Assembly (NCBI RefSeq): GCF_964033635.1
Contig: NZ_OZ035533.1
Location: 3,658,001-3,722,000, forward strand
Length of the DNA: 64,000 nucleotides
Direction: 5' to 3'
From: Chitinophaga sp. MM2321
Lineage (GTDB): Bacteria; Bacteroidota; Bacteroidia; Chitinophagales; Chitinophagaceae
Shown: one piece after another, positions 16,906 through 25,650 of the stretch
Layout: each line of letters starts with the position of its first letter
Position numbering within the stretch: the first letter of the stretch is position 1
The notes under the pieces: model-generated
Databases searched by the model: none
What the model saw: the letters and a program-made list of their open reading frames with translations, nothing else
Told to the model about the DNA's origin: nothing
Position numbers and translations under genes: made by a program

Positions 16906-18921
16906 ATGCCTACATTCAAAAGCCCATATATTTCAAGGATTAAAATCAAAAATTTTCGAAATTTCTTAAACGTAGATGTTGCTCTTGATCATAAACAAGT
17001 CATGGTTGGAGAGAATAACGTTGGAAAAACTAATTTTCTCAGAGCCATACAATTAATTTTAGATAAGGACTTTTCAGACAATGATCGGCAGTTATCAGAA
17101 AGCGATTTTCATGAAAGCTTACCTGATCCGATGGTAAATGGTGAGATAATAGAAATTGCCTTGCAAATAAAAGGCTTCGAACATAACTCCAGGTTGATCG
17201 CGCAATTTATCGATGCGGCCATTAGTGATACGCCCCCCACTCTTCAGTTCGTATATAAATTCTTCCCCAGTGTCGGTCCTTTGGGAAATATTATAAATTA
17301 CAAATATGAGATATATAAGGGCGCTACGGAGCTGTCAAAATTTACAAGTGAAGACAGGAGTTTCATTAATATCTATGTCATCAAAGCCTTAAGAGATGTA
17401 GAACGTGAATTGAAGGCAAACAAAAACTCCCCCCTATATAAGCTGGTTAAGAAATACGATATTTCAAAAGAAGATCTGGAAAAGATCTCGGAATCAATGA
17501 AGGTTGCAGCAGATGAACTTTTACAACTGGATGAAATCGTCCATATTAAGAAAGTAATCCAGGAAAGATTCACTTCCCTGGCTGGGTTGCAAAGTGATAA
17601 CGAAATTAATCTGAGCACGTTTGATATAGACATGGAGAGACTGTTATATACACTTCAGGTTTATTTCGGAATCAGTGAAAGACCAATAGGAGAACTTAGT
17701 TTGGGCATGGGCAATATACTGTACATTTCATTAATGCTTATTTTACTGAAAGACCGAACAATCCCTCCAATTATTAAAGCGGAGAAATTCCAGGAACTAT
17801 TAGCATTGGATGATGAAAAAATGATCAACAACTTTTATGAATTAAGTGAACAATCTAAGTATATATTAAAGCCCGATATTGCTGATGCAGATATATCGAA
17901 CTTATATTCTTGGATGGATGAAAACAATGGTTCGCAACAGGCGTTTACCATTCTTGCTGTTGAAGAACCAGAGGCACATCTAAGTCCAATACTTCAAAGG
18001 CTCATATTCAGAGAGGTTCTGCATAAAAGCAATACTTCTGTGATATTCACTACACATTCTACTTTTATCGGTTCTGTTGCCCCTCTTTCCTCAATAGTGC
18101 ATGTACGGAACATTAGAGGTTCCAGTGGAGTATATTCTACTGCAAAGCTGGTAATTAATGACCGGGAGCGAAAGGATATAGAAAGATATATTGATGCCAA
18201 AAGAGGTGAACTTTATTTTGGCAAAGGAATCATTCTTGTTGAAGGAATTACAGAAGAATATATTATACCGGCAGCAGCAGATGTACTCGGCGAACCTTTG
18301 GATGATTATGGTATTGTAGTTTGCAATATTGATTCAACGAATTTTAAGCCATATATTCAGTTATTGCAGGCTTTGAATATCCCCTGGCATCTCATTACCG
18401 ATGGGGATTACTATGAAATTACCACCAACACGGATGAAAAAGGGAACATTTCTGAAAATAGAGAATATCATATAATGGATAGCATCACAGGTCGCCCATT
18501 TAGATATAGAGGAATTGAAAATGTGAATGCAGTTTTGGCGGATTTACAAATTGTGCAAATAGCTGATATTCCAGCATCTTCTGAGGATGCGAGAGAATTC
18601 TTCAAACAACAGGGTGCTCATGTTGGCAAACATACCCTGGAAGTAGACATGATGAACGAGACAAATGCAGATGGAAAAAATATTATTAAAACCGTTTATG
18701 CTGAACTCATTCTTGGGGGTGAAAAAATGCAGAAAAATTTTAAAGAAGCGTTAGATGCAGGTGAGTATTGGTCAGCATTAAAAAAAATCGAATCAAATAT
18801 AAGCAAAGGAAGATTTGCACAACGTTTAGCCGGAAATCTAATTCCTGAACTGATACCTCAATATGTGAAAGAGGGTATCCAAAATTTTCTGGAGGAAGTA
18901 AAAGAGGATTATGAACAATAA
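16906..18921 (+). CDS. gajA: GajA-like OLD-family ATPase/Toprim nuclease (Gabija)
   Basis: A 671-residue protein. The N-terminal ABC-type ATPase has Walker A GENNVGKTNF at about 35-44, signature ELSLGMGN at about 264-271, Walker B LAVEEPEAH at about 348-356 and an H-loop FTTHSTF at about 382. The C-terminal Toprim nuclease half has ILVEGITEE at about 443-451 and an ITDGDYY metal site at about 497-503. This is the OLD-family architecture. Pairing with a UvrD-like helicase that overlaps its 3' end by 11 bases defines the Gabija anti-phage system, in which GajA nicks phage DNA when nucleotide levels fall. It is somewhat longer than the typical GajA of about 580 residues. The assignment rests on domain order and the partner gene. 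Confidence 0.87.
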   Translation: MPTFKSPYISRIKIKNFRNFLNVDVALDHKQVMVGENNVGKTNFLRAIQLILDKDFSDNDRQLSESDFHESLPDPMVNGEIIEIALQIKGFEHNSRLIAQFIDAAISDTPPTLQFVYKFFPSVGPLGNIINYKYEIYKGATELSKFTSEDRSFINIYVIKALRDVERELKANKNSPLYKLVKKYDISKEDLEKISESMKVAADELLQLDEIVHIKKVIQERFTSLAGLQSDNEINLSTFDIDMERLLYTLQVYFGISERPIGELSLGMGNILYISLMLILLKDRTIPPIIKAEKFQELLALDDEKMINNFYELSEQSKYILKPDIADADISNLYSWMDENNGSQQAFTILAVEEPEAHLSPILQRLIFREVLHKSNTSVIFTTHSTFIGSVAPLSSIVHVRNIRGSSGVYSTAKLVINDRERKDIERYIDAKRGELYFGKGIILVEGITEEYIIPAAADVLGEPLDDYGIVVCNIDSTNFKPYIQLLQALNIPWHLITDGDYYEITTNTDEKGNISENREYHIMDSITGRPFRYRGIENVNAVLADLQIVQIADIPASSEDAREFFKQQGAHVGKHTLEVDMMNETNADGKNIIKTVYAELILGGEKMQKNFKEALDAGEYWSALKKIESNISKGRFAQRLAGNLIPELIPQYVKEGIQNFLEEVKEDYEQ

Positions 18922-20761
18922 TTTTTTTGAGGACCTTGAACTAATCAAAAGCGATCAAAGCCAAATCGACGCCTACAATTCCCAAAGAAACACCGTAGTA
19001 ATTGCAGGGCCAGGCAGTGGCAAAACAAGGGTGCTTACTTTAAAGGCAGCCAGCTTAGCACAGGGATCTATTAAGAAGCCTTGTGGTTTAGCCTGCATCA
19101 GCTACAGCCGGGAAACTGTAAGAGAGATCAAAAAGCGTCTTAAGGAATATGGCTATAAACCGACGAACAAAGATTTTATCGGCACCGTACATAGTTTTAC
19201 ACTTCTGCATGTCATTCAGCCTTTCGCTCATCTTTACCCTCAATATGGTGTAAAATATCCCGTAAGGATTATTAAAAAAGAAGATGAGGTAAAGATATAC
19301 GACAGTGTACTTACAGAGTTGAATGCCACCCCTGAACAGGTAAAATTGAAGGAGATCAATAGACAAAGAAGTCTTTCAGTAGTGGGTACCAGTCAGGTTA
19401 CATTTGATTCAACCGATCTGATAGAAAATGCAGCAAGCCTCTATGAAAGAAAACTCCTGGAATCTGATTACCTGGACTTTATCAGTATCATCAATATTTC
19501 TGCCCAGATCATACATGAACAAGAGTTTGTTAGACTTGCCCTTCGGAGCCGGTTTCCGTGGTTACTGGTGGATGAATATCAGGATTTAGGAAAAGCATTG
19601 CATGAAATGGTATTGGAACTTGTTTTTAATGCAGATATAAAGCTTTTTGCAGTTGGTGATATGAATCAATCAATTTACGGTTTTAATGGTGGATATCCTG
19701 ATTTTCTTATGGAACTAATGGGCCGGGACGATATCTACCCGGTACAGCTGGCAAATAATTACAGAAGTAATCAGCACATTATTACTGCTTCATTGGAGAC
19801 ACTGGAACCACCCGCTCCTTTGGCTTATTTCGCAAAAAGAAGGTTAGAGGAGAATGCAGATTTTACGTTTGTAACCTGTGATCACCAAATGGACCAACAA
19901 TATGACGTGGTTGCTAATAAGGTAATACCGTTATTGATCCAAAATAATACCCCATTAAATGAGATAGGCATAATTACATGGTCAAATACTGATGTCCGGT
20001 CGATGGCACTTGCATTACGGCATAATAATATCCCGTTTTATATTTCAAAATGGGATTTTGAGAAAAGTGCAACGGTGACATGGCTTCAAGATTGTGCAAA
20101 CTGGTGCATAAATTCTGAGCAACAGTCATTTGATGACCTGTTTAAATTTTGGAAAAGCTTACTAATTAATCATGATGATCCCCGTAAGTTTAAGGATGCG
20201 ATTGATTTAAAAATCGATTTTCTTAAAACTTTAAAAAAGGGCAAAGAGAAGGAGAAGGTATTGGAATGGCTGACGCTAATGATAAATGATCTTGAACTTG
20301 CTAATGTTTTGCAACATTCGGATATGTACCCTGATGAAATCAATAATCTTGAGATTTTATTAGCTGAGGCAACAAACTACAATCTGAAAGATATGCAACT
20401 TGAACGTTTTGCACATCTTGGAATTCCAAATAACGAAGTTACGATTACTACCAGGCATAGTGCAAAAGGTCTAGAATTTGAAGCAGTTATTTTATTAGGA
20501 ATGGAAGAAGGGCATTTTCCATACTACTTAGATGTCCAAAATCCAATACTTTTAGCAGAAGCTCAAAGGCTATGTTATGTCTGTGTAAGCAGGGCAAAAA
20601 AGAGTTGCATTTTGGTTAGATCGGAACAGTTTACTGTTAACACACAATGGGGAATAAGAACATTCCCTTACACTCCATCTCGTTTTTGGGTAGCTTTAGC
20701 TCAGAAGTTTGGAAATGTAAACAACCATTTTACCCACATTACATATCCTTATGATGTCTAG
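18911..20761 (+). CDS. gajB: GajB-like UvrD/Rep family helicase (Gabija)
   Basis: A 616-residue superfamily 1A helicase with its motifs in order: Walker A AGPGSGKTRVL at about 30-40, Walker B LLVDEYQDLGK at about 217-227, motif III VGDMNQSIYGFNGG, motif IV NNYRSNQHI, motif V ARHSAKGLEFEAV-like (TRHSAKGLEFEAV) and motif VI QRLCYVCVSRAKK. The start ATG lies inside the end of the nuclease gene (11-base overlap), so translation is coupled. In Gabija, GajB senses or unwinds DNA ends and works with GajA to stop phage replication. It is longer than the typical GajB of about 490 residues. A stand-alone repair helicase is unlikely given the overlap. Confidence 0.87.
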   Translation: MNNNFFEDLELIKSDQSQIDAYNSQRNTVVIAGPGSGKTRVLTLKAASLAQGSIKKPCGLACISYSRETVREIKKRLKEYGYKPTNKDFIGTVHSFTLLHVIQPFAHLYPQYGVKYPVRIIKKEDEVKIYDSVLTELNATPEQVKLKEINRQRSLSVVGTSQVTFDSTDLIENAASLYERKLLESDYLDFISIINISAQIIHEQEFVRLALRSRFPWLLVDEYQDLGKALHEMVLELVFNADIKLFAVGDMNQSIYGFNGGYPDFLMELMGRDDIYPVQLANNYRSNQHIITASLETLEPPAPLAYFAKRRLEENADFTFVTCDHQMDQQYDVVANKVIPLLIQNNTPLNEIGIITWSNTDVRSMALALRHNNIPFYISKWDFEKSATVTWLQDCANWCINSEQQSFDDLFKFWKSLLINHDDPRKFKDAIDLKIDFLKTLKKGKEKEKVLEWLTLMINDLELANVLQHSDMYPDEINNLEILLAEATNYNLKDMQLERFAHLGIPNNEVTITTRHSAKGLEFEAVILLGMEEGHFPYYLDVQNPILLAEAQRLCYVCVSRAKKSCILVRSEQFTVNTQWGIRTFPYTPSRFWVALAQKFGNVNNHFTHITYPYDV

Positions 20762-20946
20762 CTTATTTTCAATGGGAATATCTTTTGGGATTAGATACTG
20801 AGAATTTAAAATTAAAACATGCCTTAAACAAGTTAAATGTTCACTCCGTTAATGTGTTTAATGAAAAATTATTTGTGAAATTATTTCCTTTGCATAAATT
20901 TAAACTTTAATCGCACCAGCCAGGAATTTTAAACTATAAGTAAATT

Positions 20947-21942
20947 ATGGATCCTAAATTCTTTGTTGGTGTCGATATTTCAAAAGTCACGATTGACGTT
21001 GCAATTGTCTCCAATAATATTGTAATAACCAATTTCAAAACTGAAAATTCCGAACCTGCGATAAAAGAGCTGTTGTTAAAGCTTAAAGCTGATTACCACA
21101 TAAATCGGCTAAACACCCTATTTTGTGCTGAGGCAATGGGAATATATGCTACCTTCCTTTTAGCGGTTTTAGGTAAGAATAAGATGCCCGTATGTATGGA
21201 ATCTCCACTGCAGATTAAGCGATCAATTGGTATCGCAAGGGGGAAGACTGATTTATTAGACGCTTGCAGGATTGCAATATATGCAAGCAAACACTATAAA
21301 GTTTTGCGATTATGGGAGGAACCCAGACCTTGTATTTCCCACTTAAAGTCCTTGATGGCAATTAGAAGACGATTGATAAAAGCTAGGGTGATGCTTAAAA
21401 ATAGTAAAAAAACAAATGCATACTATTTAAATAAGTTGGAGAATAGTTATGTAACCAATCTAACAAAAATGTCTCTTGCTGGATTAAGTGCCGACGTAAA
21501 AGAACTTGAAATGCAAATGTTGTCAACAGTGAAATCTGATGCCCATTTACAGAAAATATTTGAAATATTGAACTCTATCCCACATATTGGGAAAATCATA
21601 TCGTTGCATTTAATAACTGCTACAAATGAGTTCAAGGATTTTAGTAATCCTAAGAAGTTTGCATGTTATTGTGGTATCGCTCCATTTGAATGGAGTTCAG
21701 GAACCAGTTTAAATGGAAAGAAAAGGATTTCACGTTTGGCCAATAAAGAGCTTAAAACGCTGCTTCATTTAGCCTCAATTGGATATACACGAAGAAAGAA
21801 ATCGATGCTAGGAAAATTTTATTTAAAAAAAGTTCAGGAAGGAAAAAACAAAATGAGTATTCTTAACGCCATCAGAAATAAGCTGGTTCATAGGATATTT
21901 GCATGCGTTCGGGATAATAAAATGTTTGAAGAAAGTCTGTAA
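20947..21942 (+). mobile_element. IS110-family insertion sequence transposase
   Basis: A 331-residue transposase with the DEDD RuvC-like N-terminal domain: GVDISK (first Asp at about 10), AEAMG (Glu) and KTDLLDACRIAIYA (Asp pair). The C-terminal Transposase_20 domain has SIPHIGKI, CYCGIAPFEWSSGTS and a helical SRLANKELKTLLHLA segment with the catalytic-serine region. IS110 elements lack ordinary terminal inverted repeats and are guided by a structured noncoding 'bridge' RNA encoded next to the transposase. The exact ends of the IS cannot be seen without an empty site. It sits between the Gabija-type pair and the recombinase. The frame is intact. Confidence 0.9.
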
Positions 21943-22118
21943 AAATTTAGGTAGCCCATCCTTATACGATTTCTATCTATGGAATGAGGCAGTTTAAGCC
22001 TATTAATCGTACAAGTTAGGTGTAAGGTTGTAGTGATTATATTTAATACTATGAAAGGAATGAGATCGAAACTATTATGATTTTTAGTATAAATAAAGCT
22101 ACGGGTTACCTTTTTTTT
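21943..22118 (+). ncRNA. Candidate structured RNA downstream of the IS110 transposase
   Basis: The noncoding sequence right after the transposase stop begins with ggtagcccat (21950-21959). About 140 bases later comes acgggttacc (22101-22110), an inverted match in 8 of 10 positions, followed at once by eight T residues (22111-22118) like a terminator end. IS110 relatives with long 3' noncoding ends encode the bridge RNA there. The paired ends and T-run fit a discrete transcript, but no folding or expression data were available, and the 185-base gap upstream of the transposase is the other candidate. Confidence 0.35.
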
Positions 22119-22204
22119 AATCCCAATATTAATGCATTGCAGAAGCAAAAAGTGTAATTGCTACTCGACCTTATAATATTAATTTAATTGTACTACTGAG
22201 ATAT

Positions 22205-22364
22205 TCAGAATAACTTTGATTCATTAATTAACTCGTTGCTACTTTCTTTCTTCAAGCGCGGCTATGATTTCCTTTCTCGTTGGCCGTCGTTTACCACCTG
22301 ATCTTCATTCAAAAGCATCTTCGGTTATGATACCCTTGATATTACAAATGTCGTTGAATTTTAC
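22205..22364 (-). pseudogene. Decayed small gene fragment
   Basis: On the minus strand a protein-like frame reads VKFNDICNIKGIITEDAFE, then an in-frame TGA at 22305-22307, then RSGGKRRPTRKEIIAALEES and ends at a stop at 22205-22207. A second in-frame stop lies just before the first residue. The basic-then-helical composition looks like a former small DNA-binding or accessory protein. No start codon fits either half. It may be a remnant, or a chance frame in an unassigned 594-base gap (21943-22536). Confidence 0.35.
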
Positions 22365-22452
22365 CTATATCAATATTTAATGTTGTCATTGAAATATGAT
22401 TTTTGTTTTTTACTTTAGAACATCCCACAATCACATCCTCCTATTTAAAGTA

Positions 22453-22484
22453 TCCTCCCAGTTCCTGTGCAATGCACGGGAGGA
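22453..22484. other. Nested hairpin ahead of a small gene
   Basis: tcctccc (22453-22459) pairs with gggagga (22478-22484), and inside it gtgc (22467-22470) pairs with gcac (22474-22477) with a 3-base loop, leaving a left-side bulge. It lies 53 bases before the ATG of the small gene at 22537. It could be a leader structure or a terminator for upstream transcription; no T-run follows. Confidence 0.4.
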
Positions 22485-22536
22485 AATGTATTGTTAACAA
22501 TGGTGCTTGACGGTACCGGACTAAAGGAGAAGCGAG

Positions 22537-22698
22537 ATGGAATTATGTGAGAAGGAAAAAATTACTCCCCAACAGGCCATTCAAATTTTACAAAAGGATG
22601 GAATAGTGACCAATCAAACAGAAGCGAAGATCATTTTAGATTTTCTATACATAATAGCTGAAATTGTAGTAGATACCTACTTGGAAAATTCAGACTAA
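22537..22698 (+). CDS. Small hypothetical protein before the recombinase (53 aa)
   Basis: A 53-residue frame starting MELCEKEKITPQQAIQILQK and followed by IILDFLYIIAEIVVDTYLE. The predicted fold is helical, with an ITPQQAIQIL helix and a hydrophobic second helix. Short proteins with this look often precede recombinase genes in Bacteroidota mobile elements, in my recollection, but they have no assigned function. It lies 116 bases before the serine recombinase in the same direction. A recombination accessory factor is possible and unproven. Confidence 0.6.
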   Translation: MELCEKEKITPQQAIQILQKDGIVTNQTEAKIILDFLYIIAEIVVDTYLENSD

Positions 22699-22814
22699 TT
22701 ACCTTATTCCCTTTTATTTAAGTATGGAAATGGTTAACTTAGAATTAGCCGCTTCGCAGGGTGGATTTTGCTTACACCTCATATTCGTAAAGCATTACAT
22801 TAAAACAGATCATA

Positions 22815-24395
22815 ATGAAAATTGCAGATTTATATATCCGGGTAAGTACGGATGAACAAGCCGATAAAGGATATTCACAGCGAGACCAGGAAGAAAGATT
22901 AAAAAAGTACTGTGAACTATTTTCTATAAAAGTCAGAAAGGTTATATATGAAGATCATTCCGCCAAAACCTTTATGCGCCCGGCCTGGAAAGGACTTTTA
23001 ACAGATTTGAAAAAATACAAGGGACAAACCGATTTAATCCTATTCATTAAGTGGGACCGGTTCAGCCGTAATGCAGGGGATGCCTATCAAATGATCAACA
23101 TCCTTAGAAAGCTAGGCGTTGAACCACAAGCCATAGAACAACCGCTGGATTTGTCTATTCCAGAAAACAAGATCATGCTTGCTTTTTACCTAGCAGCTCC
23201 GGAAGTAGAAAATGACCGCAGGGCATTAAATGTATTTCATGGTATGCGTAGGGCAAAAAAGGAAGGACGGTATATGGGAACGGCACCATTAGGTTATGTC
23301 AATAGGACTGATGAACAATTGAAGAAAAAATATATTGAACCCCGTGAAGATGAAGCGGTCATTCTGCGATGGGCATTTGAGGAACTTGCTTCAGGTAGGC
23401 TCAATACAGAACAGGTCTGGAAGCTAACTAGGGAAAAGGGGCTCAAAAGGGGCAGTAAAAATAATTTTTGGGTAGCAATGCGTAATCCCTTGTACTGTGG
23501 CAAGATATTTATTTCCAAGCATAAGGATGAAGAAAGCCGTCTTGTACAGGGACTACATGAACCGCTGATTTCTGAAGCACTTTTTTATGTAGTACAGGAT
23601 GTGCTAAATGGAAGAAAAAAACAGATGCGTCCTAAATTAACTGTTGATGAAAATTTACCATTGAGAGGTTTCTTAATTTGTCCTGAATGCGGCAGGAAGC
23701 TAACGGGGAGTGCCTCTAAAGGTTGTAAAAAGTATTACCATTACTACCATTGCAGTTCACCCTGTAAAGTAAGATATAACGCTGATAAGTTGAATAAAGA
23801 TGTAGTTAAGGAAATCAAGAAATATGTTACCCCATTGCCCGAACTGCAACTTTATAAAAAGATCATCGTGTCTGTTTTCAATTCCAAAAACAGACTTCAG
23901 CTCAATGAAGTCAAACAATGCAAGTTTCAGTTAGAGGGAGCCAATCAGCGTTTATCTAAGGCTAGGGATTTATTACTCGAGGACGCCATTCAGGCTGACG
24001 ATTACCGCAGGATAAAAAAAGAAACAGAAGATAGAATCAATAGATTGGAAGTCCAATTAACTGCTACAGCATCCAAAACTAAAAGCATAGAACCCCTATG
24101 GGAACAGGCAATTAGCAATTTATCAATGCTTGATATTTTATATAAAGAGGGAACCGTTATTAGAAAGCGAAAAATTATTAGTTCGATTTTCCCCGAAAAA
24201 TTGATTTTTGACGGGATACAATATCGAACTACCAGAGTCAACGAAGCGATCGAACTTATACATTTGATTAGCAAGCAATTAAGACCCAAAAAAAAAGGGA
24301 CAAATTCAGACATCTCTGATTTGTCCCAATTGGTGATCCCGCTGGGACTCGAACCCAGGACCCATACATTAAAAGTGTATTGCTCTACCAACTGA
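22815..24395 (+). CDS. Large serine recombinase (integrase) of the element
   Basis: A 526-residue large serine recombinase. The N-terminal resolvase domain has the catalytic serine in YIRVSTDEQ (about S11) and downstream FIKWDRFSRN. A recombinase domain (about 150-260) follows, then a zinc ribbon (CPECG at about 290, and HCSSPC) and a coiled-coil region (about 360-420). It should integrate and excise the element. Oddly, the last 30 or so codons run through a hairpin terminator and into the antisense of tRNA-Lys; the stop at 24393-24395 lies inside the tRNA gene. The C-terminal peptide SQLVIPLGLEPRTHTLK is thus antisense-tRNA sequence and may exist only in the integrated state. Confidence 0.92.
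   Translation: MKIADLYIRVSTDEQADKGYSQRDQEERLKKYCELFSIKVRKVIYEDHSAKTFMRPAWKGLLTDLKKYKGQTDLILFIKWDRFSRNAGDAYQMINILRKLGVEPQAIEQPLDLSIPENKIMLAFYLAAPEVENDRRALNVFHGMRRAKKEGRYMGTAPLGYVNRTDEQLKKKYIEPREDEAVILRWAFEELASGRLNTEQVWKLTREKGLKRGSKNNFWVAMRNPLYCGKIFISKHKDEESRLVQGLHEPLISEALFYVVQDVLNGRKKQMRPKLTVDENLPLRGFLICPECGRKLTGSASKGCKKYYHYYHCSSPCKVRYNADKLNKDVVKEIKKYVTPLPELQLYKKIIVSVFNSKNRLQLNEVKQCKFQLEGANQRLSKARDLLLEDAIQADDYRRIKKETEDRINRLEVQLTATASKTKSIEPLWEQAISNLSMLDILYKEGTVIRKRKIISSIFPEKLIFDGIQYRTTRVNEAIELIHLISKQLRPKKKGTNSDISDLSQLVIPLGLEPRTHTLKVYCSTN
24288..24327 (-). terminator. Intrinsic terminator of tRNA-Lys
   Basis: A 9-bp perfect stem gggacaaat/atttgtccc (24297-24305 with 24319-24327), extended by an inner tcaga/tctga pairing, is followed on the minus strand by nine U residues (24288-24296). 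It directly follows the 3' end of tRNA-Lys, so it ends that transcript. It also lies inside the recombinase coding frame on the other strand. Confidence 0.88.
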
Positions 24396-24406
24396 GCTAC
24401 AGAATC
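24334..24406 (-). tRNA. tRNA-Lys(UUU)
   Basis: Reading the minus strand, a complete cloverleaf is present: acceptor GATTCTG/CGGGATC, D-stem GCTC/GAGC, anticodon stem ATACA/TGTAT with loop CTTTTAA (anticodon UUU) and T-arm CTGGG-TTCGAGT-CCCAG, 73 bases with discriminator A. CCA is encoded next to it (24331-24333). Two acceptor pairs are G-U wobbles. It marks the right junction of the mobile element. Confidence 0.95.
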
Positions 24407-24557
24407 GTTTGCTGTTAAGCGGCTGCAAAAATAGGAATAATTTATTTTTAAACAAGTTTTTATTAAAAAAACTTCAAAACAGGCTGGTATAAAGCATTAC
24501 AGCCGATACAACCATAACATCGCTGTAATAAAATGCTGATACTATCAACTTCTCTCC

Positions 24558-24565
24558 TATTTTTG
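24558..24565 (+). promoter_or_regulatory. Bacteroidota -7 box for the SDR gene
   Basis: TATTTTTG matches the TAnnTTTG -7 consensus of the Bacteroidota primary sigma factor and sits 18 bases before the ATG at 24584. No clear -33 TTTG is visible. Confidence 0.55.
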
Positions 24566-24583
24566 TAGCGCAAAAATATACCC

Positions 24584-25396
24584 ATGAAAACTTACTTCCA
24601 GAACAAGACTGTTATCATCACCGGCGGATCGTCGGGTATTGGGAAGGCACTCGTTGCTACGTTATTGCAGATGGGCGCTTCTGTTGCCGTATGTGGTAGA
24701 AAGCAGCCTGCGCTCTCGGCTTTACAAAACGAAATCAATCATGCCAACCTCTTTACTTTTGTAGCGGATGTAAGTGTGGAGGCCGACTGCAAATCATTTA
24801 TTGAAAACAGTATAGAAAGATTTGGTAAGATAGATATCCTGATCAATAATGCGGGGATCTCTATGCGTGCTATGTTTCGCGACCTGGATCTGAGTGTATT
24901 GAAATCGCTGATGGATATCAATTTCTGGGGAACGGTATACTGCACCAAGTATGCGCTTCCGGCTATTCTTGCCAGTAAGGGCACTATCGTAGGTGTGTCT
25001 TCCATTGCCGGTTACAGGGGACTGCCTGCACGTACGGGATATTCCGCTTCCAAATTTGCGATGCAGGGTTTCCTCGAAGCATTGCGTACGGAATGTTTGC
25101 ATACAGGCGTCAACGTGATGTGGGTATGTCCCGGGTTTACGTCTTCCAATATCCGTAATACCGCCCTCAATCCCCAGGGACAAACGCAAAGCGAAACGCC
25201 CCTGAACGAGGACAAACTGATGAGCGCCGAAGCGGTATCCATTGCTATCGCCAAAGCAATCGTGAAACGCAAACGTACACTTGTACTCACCACGCAGGGG
25301 AAACTCACTGTATTGTTGAGCAAACTTTTCCCCGGTCTCCTGGATGGTATCGTTTACAATCACTTTAAAAAAGAACCAGGCTCCCCGCTGTCCTGA
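24584..25396 (+). CDS. SDR family oxidoreductase
   Basis: A 270-residue classical short-chain dehydrogenase/reductase. The cofactor-binding glycine motif is GGSSGIGKAL at about 14-23, with NNAGIS at about 88-93. The catalytic Ser lies in GVSSIAG at about 137-143 and the YSASK Tyr/Lys pair at about 154-158. Length and spacing are typical. Substrate is not evident; relatives act on a broad range of alcohols and ketones, including lipids, using NAD(P)H. It is the first chromosomal gene right of the element and has its own promoter. It is apparently single-gene, as the next gene starts 254 bases later. Confidence 0.93.
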   Translation: MKTYFQNKTVIITGGSSGIGKALVATLLQMGASVAVCGRKQPALSALQNEINHANLFTFVADVSVEADCKSFIENSIERFGKIDILINNAGISMRAMFRDLDLSVLKSLMDINFWGTVYCTKYALPAILASKGTIVGVSSIAGYRGLPARTGYSASKFAMQGFLEALRTECLHTGVNVMWVCPGFTSSNIRNTALNPQGQTQSETPLNEDKLMSAEAVSIAIAKAIVKRKRTLVLTTQGKLTVLLSKLFPGLLDGIVYNHFKKEPGSPLS

Positions 25397-25650
25397 TCAT
25401 ACAATTGTTTCACCTTAGCCGTTAACGTTAGTACTATAAGACTATAAAAAAATACTTTTAAAATACGGTGCCATCGGTATTTTTACCTTTATTTGCATTC
25501 AGATTGCATTAATAACCCCCATGGCATCTTTTTTGAAAGGAAAGCGAGACAATGAATTTGCCATTCGAACGTGATACCGGGAATTAATAGAGCGGAAGGG
25601 ATTTGAAATGTGAATTTATCGCATAAGGGTTTGGATTTAGATTTGTTGGC

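Larger units (their letters stand above)
1..24333. mobile_element. Integrated mobilizable/conjugative-type element (left end outside window)
   Basis: This stretch carries mobility functions (ParB-like protein, Toprim primase, MobC-like protein, relaxase, coupling ATPase, large serine recombinase) and typical accessory cargo (Gabija pair, error-prone polymerase pair, insertion sequence). It ends abruptly at a minus-strand tRNA-Lys, beyond which the genes are ordinary chromosomal ones. No type IV secretion channel genes are visible, so self-transfer cannot be claimed. The right boundary is inferred to lie between about 24288 and the 3' part of the tRNA. The left boundary is not in the window. 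Confidence 0.85.

Noticed and set aside
24794..25363. 189-residue minus-strand frame opposite the SDR gene
   Set aside because: It lies wholly antisense to a gene with intact SDR motifs, and its composition is that of a mirrored coding frame.
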